Part shown: in pieces, positions 10,262 to 20,006 of the stretch
Numbering within the stretch: the stretch's first letter is position 1
Layout of the letters: each line of letters opens with the position of its first letter
From: Apostichopus californicus
Taxonomy: Eukaryota; Echinodermata; Holothuroidea; Aspidochirotida; Stichopodidae
Length of the DNA: 20,068 bases
Assembly: GCA_020650975.1 (NCBI GenBank)
Contig: JAIPMN010051694.1
Span: forward strand, 1 to 20,068
Direction: 5' to 3'
The notes under the pieces: generated by a model
What the model was told of the DNA's origin: nothing
The model's input: only the letters and a program-made list of their open reading frames with translations
Databases searched by the model: none
Program-made: the position numbers and the translations under genes

Positions 10262-11980
10262 AGGGTCATTGCATATCAAATCACCAGATTTTGGAGTATG
10301 TTGTAGTTCGACATCTTTGTAAAATTCCCAAATTAATTGTATGACTCGAACACCATGCGATAAGCATATTCTGAAAATTTCAGTTGCATTGCTTCACAAT
10401 TGGCCGATTTATCACATTTTGAAATTTCGCAATTTGTCGCCACCGTGGCATTTTGGCATTTTCTTGACTTTTGAGGTCTCATTTCTCCGCAATTAAACAT
10501 CCTACTACCTTTCTATTACAGCATATAGAGTCTATCCCATAGTACAGGAATATAAACAATTAGGCTACAAAAATATGGTCTTGTGTCAAAATATTCGGTT
10601 TTTGTACTTTTCACTAAAAAATGTGCCATTTTTAGTGATAAATTGCTCCTAAACCATTGCTTCCGAGTACTTGATTCTTTCAGAGGTTATTATGTGTAGT
10701 ACAAACAATACAAAATGATGATTACAATGCTCTCCTATAATACATTTGCAAGTTGTGCAACTCTAAAGTTGCTATTTCATGCTGCGATTTAGCATGAGGT
10801 AGGGGGTTTTGATGCCAATTTTTTACCAAAGTAATTATGTTAGAGCTGTCAGGGTTTTATACTTTAATTATAAGTATGAAGTTCTTACACCTAATTTGCC
10901 AAAAAAAATTTCAGGGTTCTAACTTTTCTCAATATTAATTTATGAAGTTTTTAAGTTGCTCCGATGTACAAAAGAGGTTGTCTTTGACAGCCAATAACTG
11001 AAAATGCGTCAAATTGAAAAAAATCTGATAATATTTTCTGGAAGAGATATAGTACCACCCTGTTTGTACAAAAAAATTTAGGAGGGACCGGAGTTTTGCC
11101 TTATTTTAAAATGAAAAAGCCTCAAAGTTTGGGATTTTTACGAAAAAACGTTTTTGCCTGTTTTGATGTTTCACTTGTTTTGAGCCTGGGTATTTTACTT
11201 CAAGGTCATTCAATTCAATACTGTGCAGTTTTTAATTTCATAAACAAATACTATTTGCAATGTACTTGTGTGTAATGTCTGTTTCTGGTTTAATTCATTT
11301 AATCAAAAGACTTACCTATATAATGAATGTCAACCAGTACAAACATGTACAGTGTGTACAGTAAATACATACAGTACATATACTGGGTGTTCATGTACAG
11401 TGTGCATTATTAAACCAGACACAGACAAGTACATTGCAAAAAGTATTTGTTTATATGAAATTAAAAACTGCACTGTAGTATTGAATTGAATGACCTTGAA
11501 GTACAATACCCAGGCTCAAAATATGTGGAACATCTAAACAGGCAAAAACATTTTTTTGTAAAAATCCCCTACCTCATGCTAAATCGCAGCATGAAATAGC
11601 AACTTTAGAGTTGCACAACTTGCAAATATATTATAGGAAAGCATTGTAATCATCATTTTGTATTGTTTGTACTACACATAATAACCTCCACAAGCCAATA
11701 TTTTTGTAGCCTAATTGTTTATATTCCTGTTCTATGGGATAGACTCTATATGCATCTGTAATAGAAAGGTAGTAGGATGTTTAATTGCTGAGAAATGAGA
11801 CCTCAAAAGTCAAGAAAATGCCAAAATGCTACGGTGGCGACAAATTGCGGAAATTCAAAGTGTGATAAATCGGCCAATTGTTAAGCAATGCAACTGAAGT
11901 GTTCCAATCATACAAAAAATGTGGGAATTTTTGAAGAGGGTGCAGCAACAGCCATCCGTGATTTGACACGGAATGACCCT
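10262..11980. mobile_element. Long foldback (inverted-repeat) transposable element
   Basis: The left arm (10262 to about 11294) and right arm (about 11409 to 11980) are inverted copies around a loop of about 114 bases. Terminal sequences pair as AGGGTCATTGC...TCAAATCAC on the left and GTGATTTGACA...GAATGACCCT on the right. Long internal stretches also pair, for example TTGGCCGATTTATCAC with GTGATAAATCGGCCAA, and GAGCCTGGGTATT with AATACCCAGGCTC. The right arm lacks about 330 and 100 bases present in the left. AA flanks both ends (10260-10261 and 11981-11982), consistent with a very short target duplication. No transposase frame is present, so it is non-autonomous. Confidence 0.85.
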
Positions 11981-11982
11981 AA

Positions 11983-12960
11983 TGCAATAACTCCCAGTGC
12001 CAAGGTGTGACACGGTTGATATTCTGGGACAAGTTGCAAATGGTATAGGGGTATATTTTCAAACTTAACGGTCATGTGATCCGAGGTCACCAAAGGTCAA
12101 TTAATGTTAAAAAACTAGTATTTTGGGGGGAGAAAATGGGCAAAGAAGAAATTGTTTGAATTTTTATAGTTTTGATGCTATATTAACGTCTCACCGATCA
12201 AAAATGTCAATGGGTTTACCTCAGGTGACCTTTGTGTGTGAAGTTATATGAGGTCAAAGTGAATTTCCAGACATTTAGTGCAATAACTCCCAGTGCCAAA
12301 TTGTGACACGATTGATATTTTGGGACAAGTTGCAAATGGTATAGGGGAATATTTTCAAACTGAACAGTTATGTGATCCAAGGTCACCAAAGGTCAATTAA
12401 TGTTAAAAAACTAGTATTTTGGGGGGAGAAAATGGACAAAGAAAAAATGTTTGAATTTTTACAGTTTTGATGCTCTATTTAGGTCTCACCCATCAAAAAT
12501 GTCAATGGGTTGACCCCCGGCCGGGTGACCTCTGTGTGTGAAGTTATAAAAGTGCAAAGTTAATGTTTAGACATTTAATGCAATTAACTCCCAGTGCCAA
12601 GGTCTGACACGATTGATATTTTGGGACAAGTTGTGAATGGGTTGGTGGAACATTTTCGAACTTAACGGTCATGTGATCTGAGGTTACCAATGTTATCATA
12701 TCTGTTGACCCGCTTGTAGGTGACCTTACAGTAAATTTCTTACACTTTCGACGCCATATTCAGATCTCAAAAGTGCCTTCCGATCAAAAATCCGATTACA
12801 ATTTGTGATCACAAAAGTGTTGGCTATAGTGTTGGTTATTTTATGGGTACATGTAGGACCACAATTACTTGGACTATTTGAGCCCAATCTTGCTATGATA
12901 ATATTATGTTTTTTGTCATATACCCCTACGCAAGGACCACAGTGCCCTTTGGCTCTTGTT
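11983..12960. repeat. AGGTCA-rich repeat, tandem array of about 296-300 bp units
   Basis: Three units start with TGCAAT(T)AACTCCCAGTGCCA at 11983, 12279 and 12579, giving periods of 296 and 300 bases. Units 1 and 2 are very similar; unit 3 diverges after about 12690. The block ends with GCAAGGACC-ACAGTGCCC-TTTGGCTCTTG at 12930-12957, a terminus also seen at 14116-14146. It belongs to the same family as 8855-10261. Confidence 0.85.
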
Positions 12961-14146
12961 TTATAATAAGTACAGTTAGAATGGTCGTACAGACTTGTCA
13001 TGTTGCTCTTTGGATCAGCGTGTCAAACTACCTCTGACCGTGAGGTCAAAAGGTCAAAGGTCAAATCTTGAAAAATATGCTCATTTTAGGAGATACTGTA
13101 CAGGGCAGCACAACAAAAAGTTCGTCAATATTTTGATATATGATTGAGCTCTTTGTGCTCCATATTTATAACCAACTCCCGCTTCAATCAGACACCAGGT
13201 TCTCAAGTTATGAGGGGCCAAAGGTTGGTTTTGATACCTTATTAGCAATAACATCATGTGTGTACATTGGAGCACAAAACAATTTTAGGACAGATGTCAC
13301 ATCATCGAGGGAAACATTTTTGATAAAACAAATTGGTTATCCAAGGTTATTCAAGGTTGCTTATGTGCAAAAAACTGCCAACTAATGCTATTTTTTGCAA
13401 CAACTTCTAGTCACGAAGTCTGACTTGGCTGATATACTGGGACACGTTGTAGGGGCACGTTTTCCAAAAAAAAACCGTTATGTGATCCAAGGTCACAAAA
13501 GGTCAATTATGGGTCAAAATGTTGTTTTTTTGTGCAATGTGAAACTCCCACTGACAGGGCCCAACATAGTTGATATTTGTGGACTAGTTGTGAATAGGGT
13601 AAAGAATCATTTCCAATCATAACAGTCATATGATCCAAGGTCACCAAAGGTCTATTAGGGGTCAAAAACTAGTATTTTTGCAATAACTTGAGAACAAAAT
13701 TCCCATCAAGGTTGGGAGTTATGCTATTGTAATCTAATATTCGACCTGCATTTTGGTGACCTTTGGTTGACCTCTAGTGACCTGTATTCAAGTTGATTAT
13801 TTGAATTTTCGTGGCCATATTCCGATCTAAATTGTCCATGACAAGTTGATTCCTCTGCAACCTTTGTGTGCGAAGTTTTTAGAGATCAAGGTTTTGTTTG
13901 GTTTTGTTAAAATTCTCAATGAGTACAGTTCGGATGATTCTGCGAGTTCTGTATTAAAAGCCAACTCTTGCTCATATCAGTCACCTGGTCCTCAACAGGT
14001 TCTCAAAAGGTCCAATGGTTGATTTTGTGATATTTTTGGCAATAATAAATGTGTGTACATCAGACCACATAACAATTTTAGGACAGTGCTGCTCCCTTGT
14101 AAATATTCCTTACAAGCAAGGAACCATAGTGCCCATGGGCTCTTGT
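12961..14146. repeat. AGGTCA-rich repeat, right block
   Basis: This divergent continuation shares blocks with the left block, such as AAAACTAGTATTTTTGCAAT with the following AACTTGAGAACAAAAT, and GGTTGGGAGTTA. A segment at 13140-13310 resembles 13960-14095 (ACAATTTTAGGACAG and CACCAGGTTCTCAA-like words). Three half-sites sit at 13043-13063 (AGGTCA-AA-AGGTCA-A-AGGTCA). The 3' end GCAAGGAACC (14116-14125), followed by GCCCATGGGC, is the exact reverse complement of the 5' GGTTCCTTGC at 9437-9446. Confidence 0.75.
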
Positions 14147-14365
14147 TAATACTTTTAATTTATTCTGAAATAAATATATATAGTATTGTCGTTGAAGGAA
14201 CTCAGGTAAATTACAGTCAAATTATCCACACCTTTATCATACTAAAATAAATCACTTCTATGAATATGTGTTGCTGTCTCAATGCCTCAAATGTCTACTT
14301 CCATTTTGTTTAATGGTCTGTTACCACCAGTATATTTATTTGATTTTTTTCCCCATTTGTTGTAG

Positions 14366-14636
14366 AGTGACATCTTTACTTTTGATAACCTCCTGATGCG
14401 CTCAGAGTCATTGACTGAGAAAGATGACTGTAAGAAGCTACTTGACTACTTTGAAGTTCCAGCCAAGACATCAAAGAACATTATAAAGAGTGGTACACCC
14501 TTTTCATCTCTTATGCACCTTCTCATAGAGGCAGGGAAGGTTTCTTCTGATGACATCAACTATTTAATGACAGCATGCTCTGACAAAGGACTGAGTAAAT
14601 TGATGACAGTATTGAATGTCTACCAACAGGCTCAAG
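14366..14636 (+). CDS. Exon 4: death effector domain (DED)-like
   Basis: The exon starts in phase 0 after acceptor TTGTTGTAG and ends one base into a codon before donor GTATGT (14637). It gives 90 residues (322-411 in the model). The pattern fits a six-helix death-fold. Helix 1 is FDNLLMRSESL, helix 2 is DCKKLLDYFEV (matching the 'LK-x-L-L-x-x' style of DEDs), and a short helix 3 is KNIIKSG. Helix 4 is FSSLMHLLIEAGKV, helix 5 is SSDDINYLMTAC, and helix 6 is GLSKLMTVLNVY. The length matches the usual 80-90 residues. The RxDL motif typical of helix 6 is degenerate here (DKGL). DEDs mediate homotypic assembly in apoptosis and immune signalling (FADD, caspase-8 class). A CARD or other death-fold is possible. 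It joins the propeller exon upstream in phase and the coiled-coil exon downstream by a split Asp codon. Confidence 0.72.
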
Positions 14637-16315
14637 GTATGTGTATAATAGAGAGCTAAACAAGTTAAATATGCTATGAATCGCAAAACATGCAAACGCA
14701 TTGCCTACACAAAGAATATATGCAAGTTTAGGTAATATACCTTGTATTAATTTACTGTAACTTTAGTAACCCATTGTTGATAGGAGAAAGACCCTCCATC
14801 AATACCATTTGGTACAAATAATGTGATAAATAAGTTGGGAAGAAATCCAATAACAGCAATGGCCTGTACTTCAAACCCAGAAAGAGAATCCATTTAGATG
14901 TTCGGAAGTGTAATTATTTCACACTACAAGTTTCATTCAATGTCAAGGTCTTGCATAACAGTCAAATATTTGCATAAGTTTCTAACTTACTGTATATACT
15001 CAAAAGTTTGATTTGGGATATGTTCAGACAAGATTGGTAAAATTTGGGAATTTCCTTTCCTTTGAAATTGATAATTTAATATCTTTGATAGATTGGAGGT
15101 TCATTGAAGGGGCTTCACTTTGTTGAATTGCTCAGCACGACCAAAATCAAAACCAAGGAAAGTTTAAGATTTGCAATGTCTGTCACCTCTAATAACATGC
15201 TAAAGTTGGACACAAATTTGAGCTCACTAAATTTGGTGCACGTTTGTCACAATATTTTCCTGGAAGTTGTACAGCATGAATAATTAAGATACATTGAACT
15301 GTGTATATTTATGTAACTACCAAAACACAGGTTCATGTTGCTACGGTTTATGAAAGGTAAAAAAACAACAAATTACCCTGCAAAGACAAAACAAATGGAT
15401 CATAAATACAAGATTAAGGTAATGACTTATCATGGATAATTAATGTAAATTAAATTTGCAACAAGAAACAATACATGAGTGATGAAGAGTCATAAACATT
15501 GAGTATTGTTTTTACTTAATTGAAGATTGTCACATTATTCTCAGACATTGGTCGTAGCAAAGCACTAAATGAGTCCAACGATCTCAATTACTCCAACAAA
15601 AAGAATTAAAACAAATCACTTTAGGAAATAAAAAGAATAACGTATCAGGTGACATGTCATGTGAACAACTTCATGTGATGAACAATTGGGTTGCCAAGGA
15701 GATGATAGAATTCTCAGGTCTGATAATACATTTTAATACCAATTTACACCTTCACCCATCTCCAGGCAACATGGTTATCACAAAGTTTGATCATCCGTCA
15801 CTGATTATGATAACGACAAAAAGGACTAATAGTAAACAACTTAGCAAACACATCGCAGTTCGCGATGTAGCACACATTGTGACAAAGATATTTTACAACG
15901 TCAAGGCAAAGGCCACACAACACACATGCGTTGGGATAGCACAGTAGTGAACGGCGATCAACGGTGACAGGCAAGTTACTTGACAGCAATTTCAAAATCA
16001 ACTACACTCTTCATTACTCTACAATTAAATCCTATCACACAATCATGAATTAAAGCTTACCCTGAATATTACACGATCTTGCTAAGCATAGGAATGGCTC
16101 TGTCAAAAGGATGAGAAGACCATTCACAAAAAGTAATAGAAGTGACAAACAATTGTCATGAAAAGTAGTAAAGTAAATTAGATGGCGCTCGTCGCCTTTT
16201 GCCAAATCCATCGATAAGGAAATGAAAATGGTTACCTCTGTTACACCTACATAACCAAATCTCTTGAGTGGAAGACATTCTTCAACCATGTTTGCATCTT
16301 ATATGTTTGTTTCAG
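14637..16315 (+). other. Intron 4
   Basis: Bounded by GTATGT (14637) and acceptor TTTGTTTCAG ending 16315. It contains short open frames on both strands (15654-15947 plus, 15798-16001 minus, 16050-16289 minus) without recognisable protein character. No repeat was recognised. Confidence 0.55.
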
Positions 16316-16833
16316 ATTCAAAGTTAACCAATAGAGTACTAAAAGATCAACCAAAGGCATTAGAAGACAAAAGGCAGGAACTCTCTCACAAACTAACTGA
16401 ATCAGAAGATGAAAAACAACAGCTCACTGGAAGACTAAAGACAACAGAGGAGGAAAGACAACAATTGAAAGATACATTGAAAGCAACAGAGGAGGAAAGA
16501 CAACAACTGTCTCAAAGACTCAAGACAACAGAGGAGGAAAGACAACAATTCAAAGATGTATTGAAGGCAACAGAGGAGGAAAGACAACAGCTCACTGGAA
16601 GACTAGAGATAACAGAGGAGGAAATACAACAATTCAAAGATGTATTGAATGCAACCAAGGAGGAAAGACGACAGCTGACTGGAAGACTAAAGACAACAGA
16701 GGAGGAAAGACAACAATTCAAAGATGCATTGAAGGCAACAGACAAAGACTTCAGACTTACATTGAACACAGCTGAGAACAAACTGAAGACATTGAAGGAT
16801 GAGAAGGAAGAATTACTTCAGCAGAAGAAAGAG
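16316..16833 (+). CDS. Exon 5: repetitive charged coiled-coil segment
   Basis: The acceptor ends at 16315. The first two bases (AT) complete the split Asp codon from exon 4, and the exon ends in phase 0 at a weaker donor, GTTAGA (16834). It encodes residues 413-584. From 16339 to 16758 it is ten 14-residue units of the type LTGRLKTTEEERQQ / FKDVLKATEEERQQ, rich in E, K, Q and R with leucine or phenylalanine at units' position 1 and mostly leucine at position 5. Fourteen residues equal two heptads, so a long coiled coil or stable single helix is expected. It is followed by NKLKTLKDEKEELLQQKKE, a more conventional heptad helix. The likely job is oligomerisation or a spacer next to the DED. If unspliced, the frame ends at 16935. 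Confidence 0.85.
16339..16758 (+). repeat. 42-bp (14-residue) tandem coding repeat, 84-bp higher-order period
   Basis: Ten in-frame 42-base units are present. The middle ones alternate between an LTGRLKT/LSQRLKT type and an FKDVLKA/LKDTLKA type, giving an 84-base higher-order repeat. The core GAGGAAAGACAACA recurs almost unchanged. The two outer units at the N-terminal side are more diverged, consistent with internal expansion by unequal exchange. Confidence 0.9.
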
Positions 16834-17946
16834 GTTAGACTTCACATAACATGTGATTATAGATATCTAATGACCAAGTTACCTAACTTGGGTCATGCGA
16901 AATGTATAAATGAACAAGATGACCATTCTGTTTGATCTAGTGGTGTAGCAGTGAATTGTTAGTTTACCATTCCAAGCACAACATGTATTTTCAGAAAATA
17001 GGGATTGTTTATGATGTCCAACATTAGAGGTCCAATAATGCACATGTTAACAGCTCTTTTCTCAAGAATGTTATACAAGCATGATATTTAGTTCATATGA
17101 TGTACATTAAATGTACACATACTAATAGAGGTCGAAGGTCATTTGAGATTAAACGAGGTCAATCAAAACATGGAAAGGTAAGACAATTAAGAAGAGGATT
17201 TTTGAAAAAGATCATTCTAGGCATGGAATTTGAACATTCGCAAGTGCAAGATCCCTATTGTATTTGAATCTTTAAGTGCTATGCCTAGCCTACACGTCTC
17301 TCTTATTCCCACAGGTAAACATATTTATTCCCTTTATATCTAAGTCTCTTTCAGAGAGCTTGTAATGCATGGTACCATGATGGTATGCTTTGTTTATATG
17401 GAAGTTCTCTATTAAACTGAAGTTACACTGCAATGTTGCAACTAATTAGTAACAAGTGACAGTTTAAGTTAACTAGCAAAACTAAACAGGGAAATGCTGC
17501 ATGTTCTATGGCACAATATGTAGTAGATTAAAGCACATCAATGGACTTATTGACCAACAAAACAGAAAATTAATCAAACAAATTGATATAATTGAACGAC
17601 GGTCCTTCAATGTGATAGGCCTACATTCATTTTTCTAAGACAGTTGTTCGGTCACCATTCCTGCAAGTTCCTTTTGGAAGTTAGGTCACAGTTCTCGGCA
17701 TTAATTTACTTTGAACATGTGATTTCTCTGAGGCACCTGTAGTAAATATGCAGTAGTCACATCCTCAAGTAAAGATCAAAATATTATCAGTTCAGCCTGC
17801 CTGAAAATAAATGTGAAGAAACTTGTCAACTTGGAGAATATGTTCCCTTTAGAAATGAGATATTTCAGTGCTAGTATTAATTTTAATATGTGGCAAGTAA
17901 TCACTTTGGGAGGTGCATCCCTTTTGTCTCTTTCACTGTATGACAG
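16834..17946 (+). other. Intron 5
   Basis: Bounded by GTTAGA (16834) and an acceptor in TCTCTTTCACTGTATGACAG ending 17946. AT-rich. A few GGTCA words occur near 17130-17162, perhaps a remnant of the repeat family in intron 3. No gene seen. Confidence 0.55.
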
Positions 17947-18090
17947 GAGCTGGAAGAGGCTAAATCAAGTCTGAGAGCTACAAAAGATGAACTTGTGCAG
18001 TCTCAACTGGAATATGCCAAAGAATCCATGGCCTTACAAGAGGTCTTGAAGCAGACTAGGACTAGGGAAGCCTTGAATCAGCAAGAATTG
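17947..18090 (+). CDS. Exon 6: coiled-coil continuation
   Basis: 144 bases, phase 0 at both ends, encoding 48 residues (585-632). The translation begins ELEEAKSSLRATKDELVQSQ and ends LKQTRTREALNQQEL. It is an E/Q/K/L-rich amphipathic helix that directly extends the heptads of exon 5. The acceptor is ATGACAG (ends 17946) and the donor is GTAATG (18091). The donor abuts, and seems partly supplied by, a transposable element. An open frame continuing to 18240 reads into that element and is unlike the helix, so splicing at 18090 is preferred. Confidence 0.75.
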
Positions 18091-18092
18091 GT

Positions 18093-18728
18093 AATGCCCC
18101 TTTCATACTTTCTCAGATCGGGTGACGGTTTGGAACGATCCATAGCGCAAGGCGATGATGCGTATTCAGGACGGGTTGTTACGGGTCCAGTAAGGATTAC
18201 TACGGCATTGTTACGGTTTAATAAGGATTGTTACAGATAGATTCCCGGGTGTATCCCGTATATGAACAGATAACTTTCAGGTTCCACTATGGTTTTCTAC
18301 GGGCTGTTACGTATCAATGACGGGTTATTACCAACCCTTCACAACATGTTCCAACCCTTAGCAAGTTGTATCAAGCCGTAGTGCATACGTACCAATACTT
18401 GGCGTGATCTGTTTCTATATGTATGTAACAATAGATCACATGATCACAGCTTACAGGGTCCACTAGATAGGGTACATATTGTCTACGATATTGTCTACGA
18501 GTTGCTAGGGTCCTCCTATATGGTTTTTGATCCTTGGTTAGACTGCAAAGTTTTTAAACATGTGCAAAACTTGTTCACGTATCTGTAGGCCGCTACGAAT
18601 CCGTACGTGTTGCCACAGATAGCTACGGAACATCCCGGTTCATGGCAGATCAGACCACGGATCATGTGCCGGATATAACGATCAGGCAAGACCAGGCGCG
18701 CGATTTGAGAAAGTGTGAAATGTGCTTT
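18093..18728. mobile_element. CpG-rich non-autonomous TIR element (MITE-like)
   Basis: Terminal inverted repeats TTTCATACTTTCTCAGATCG (18101-18120) and CGATTTGAGAAAGTGTGAAA (18701-18720) match at 18 of 20 positions. Weaker matching extends outward to about 18094 and 18727. TA flanks are possible (18092-18093 and about 18728-18729), suggesting a TA target duplication. The interior is rich in TACGG/CCGTA words and CpG, unlike the AT-rich intron around it, which indicates recent arrival. No transposase is encoded in about 630 bases. Confidence 0.75.
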
Positions 18729-19101
18729 AAAAGTATGATTAAGTTTAGTAAGTGAATTATTACTATAGAACAGTGTGTATGTGTAGCCAGTATACCATCA
18801 GACAAGAAGTTTGTGTTCATGAAGTTAGGATCATATTGTGACTAAACTATTAATGCTTTGAATTTATGATAAAATATTCCACAGTTGAAGGTATTACAAG
18901 TTGACAACATAATCTTGAGCTTTACAGAAAATAGTTCAATGAGTTAAGAAATGTTCTAAATTCATGCTCGATTGTATAACATGCAGTGTGAAGTGAGTAT
19001 GAGTACATTCATCATGCTAAAATCAGTTGGTTGTATCAGCTGAAGACATAACAGGTGTAACTTGACAGTTGATACTGTAGATAGGAAAACAGGTTCTTTT
19101 T

Positions 19102-19757
19102 GGTTACTTGCCATAGGCAGGCAAATAACCTATGCAGTCAAGTTGGCTTGTTCGTGTGCGTGGGTGCGCAAGGGTGTGCTGTGTACATATTACACCCTAG
19201 ATTGTAAACACAATATCTCAAGATCGGTAACTTGCAGTTGTCATATTTGGCATGGGGCTTACCCACAATTCGTAAAAAATAACCATATTGGTTGTGGTGG
19301 AGATCAAAAAGTCATTTCGGGTCAACAGAGGGCAAAATGTGATAATCTTAAAAATCTCCAGAACCTGAACATCAAAGGATTTCATTTGCATTGTAGGATA
19401 GCCTTATGTATAAGGGAAATTTCGTTCACAATTTGGTGAACGTCAAGCGTTCATTTAAGGTCACCAGGGTTAAAAAATATCTTCAAAATAGGAAACTTTG
19501 TTGGTTCTATTTTGTGGCTTCCTTCAAATGAATACAAGAACCTTACTGCTTTAGTGGAGGTCAAAGGTCATTTGGGGTCATAAAAGGTCATATTCTTTAA
19601 AGCCTTATAAACAAACCTTGTAAACATGATATATCAAAATGTGTTACATGACATAGCTCATATCTGGCATGTGTCTTTCTTATAGTGAGTACAAAAACCC
19701 TATTATTTTGGGTTACAATGAGGTCAAGGCAAGTAGCCACTGGGAGGTGTTTCCCTC
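19102..19757. repeat. Distant member of the AGGTCA repeat family with terminal inverted repeats
   Basis: It starts with a hairpin (GGTTACTTGCC, loop, GGCAAATAACC; 19102-19130) followed by TATGCAGTCAAGTT, matching the hairpin plus TATGTAGTCAGGTT at 9437-9476. It ends with GGCAAGTAGCC (19728-19738), the near-exact inverse of its start (10 of 11), and then a GGGA...TCCC hairpin. Internally it carries AGGTCA-A-AGGTCA (19558-19570) and GGGTCA-TAAA-AGGTCA (19575-19590). The open frame at 19062-19439 is incidental. Confidence 0.7.
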
Positions 19758-19814
19758 TGGTTTATAGTTTCAGTTCATCAAATAAGATATCTTTTCTATG
19801 TAATTTATTTGCAG

Positions 19815-19899
19815 GCTTCATATGCATCTGTTACGGGGGAAGAAACCCTACTTGAAGAGTGTGAAACTTCAGACGTATTACAGGAATCAATTTTGGCAG
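19815..19899 (+). CDS. Exon 7: acidic segment downstream of the coiled coil
   Basis: The acceptor TTTATTTGCAG ends at 19814 and the frame is phase 0. It encodes 28 residues, ASYASVTGEETLLEECETSDVLQESILA, plus one base before donor GTAGGA at 19900. Acidic and leucine-containing, it is plausible as a continuation of the helical region. A second frame is also open, so coding status rests on phase and splice sites. If the donor is unused, the protein would end six codons later at a TAA (19918-19920 region). Confidence 0.5.
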
Positions 19900-20006
19900 G
19901 TAGGATCACAATGAAAACATAATTACTGTTGCTCAATGTAAATATCAAGCAGGCAGTACAATGTTTCCTTATATGTCTCTTTGTTCTTAAATAATCCAAC
20001 CTGCAG

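Larger units (their letters stand above)
6311..14365 (+). other. Intron 3 (about 8 kb, repeat-filled)
   Basis: Runs from GTAAGT at 6311 to an acceptor TTGTTGTAG ending 14365, preceded by a T/C-rich tract. It contains the 213-bp tandem repeat, the AGGTCA-rich repeat mosaic and the foldback element described separately. The stretch 7380-8855 holds nothing I recognise beyond short TG runs. No additional exon with clear coding character was found. An alternative first exon for the downstream DED exon could be hidden here. Confidence 0.5.

Noticed and set aside
8855..14146. Evenly repeated words resembling a CRISPR-like or satellite array
   Set aside because: Repeats are diverged, hundreds of bases long and lie in a eukaryotic intron. 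There are no short direct repeats with unique spacers.
16050..16289. 79-codon minus-strand open frame with a hydrophobic stretch
   Set aside because: It looks like a possible membrane segment, but lies in an intron. It has no family resemblance and only weak splice signals around it.
16512..16781. 89-codon minus-strand repetitive open frame
   Set aside because: It is the shadow of the 42-base coding repeat; periodic sequence keeps several frames open.
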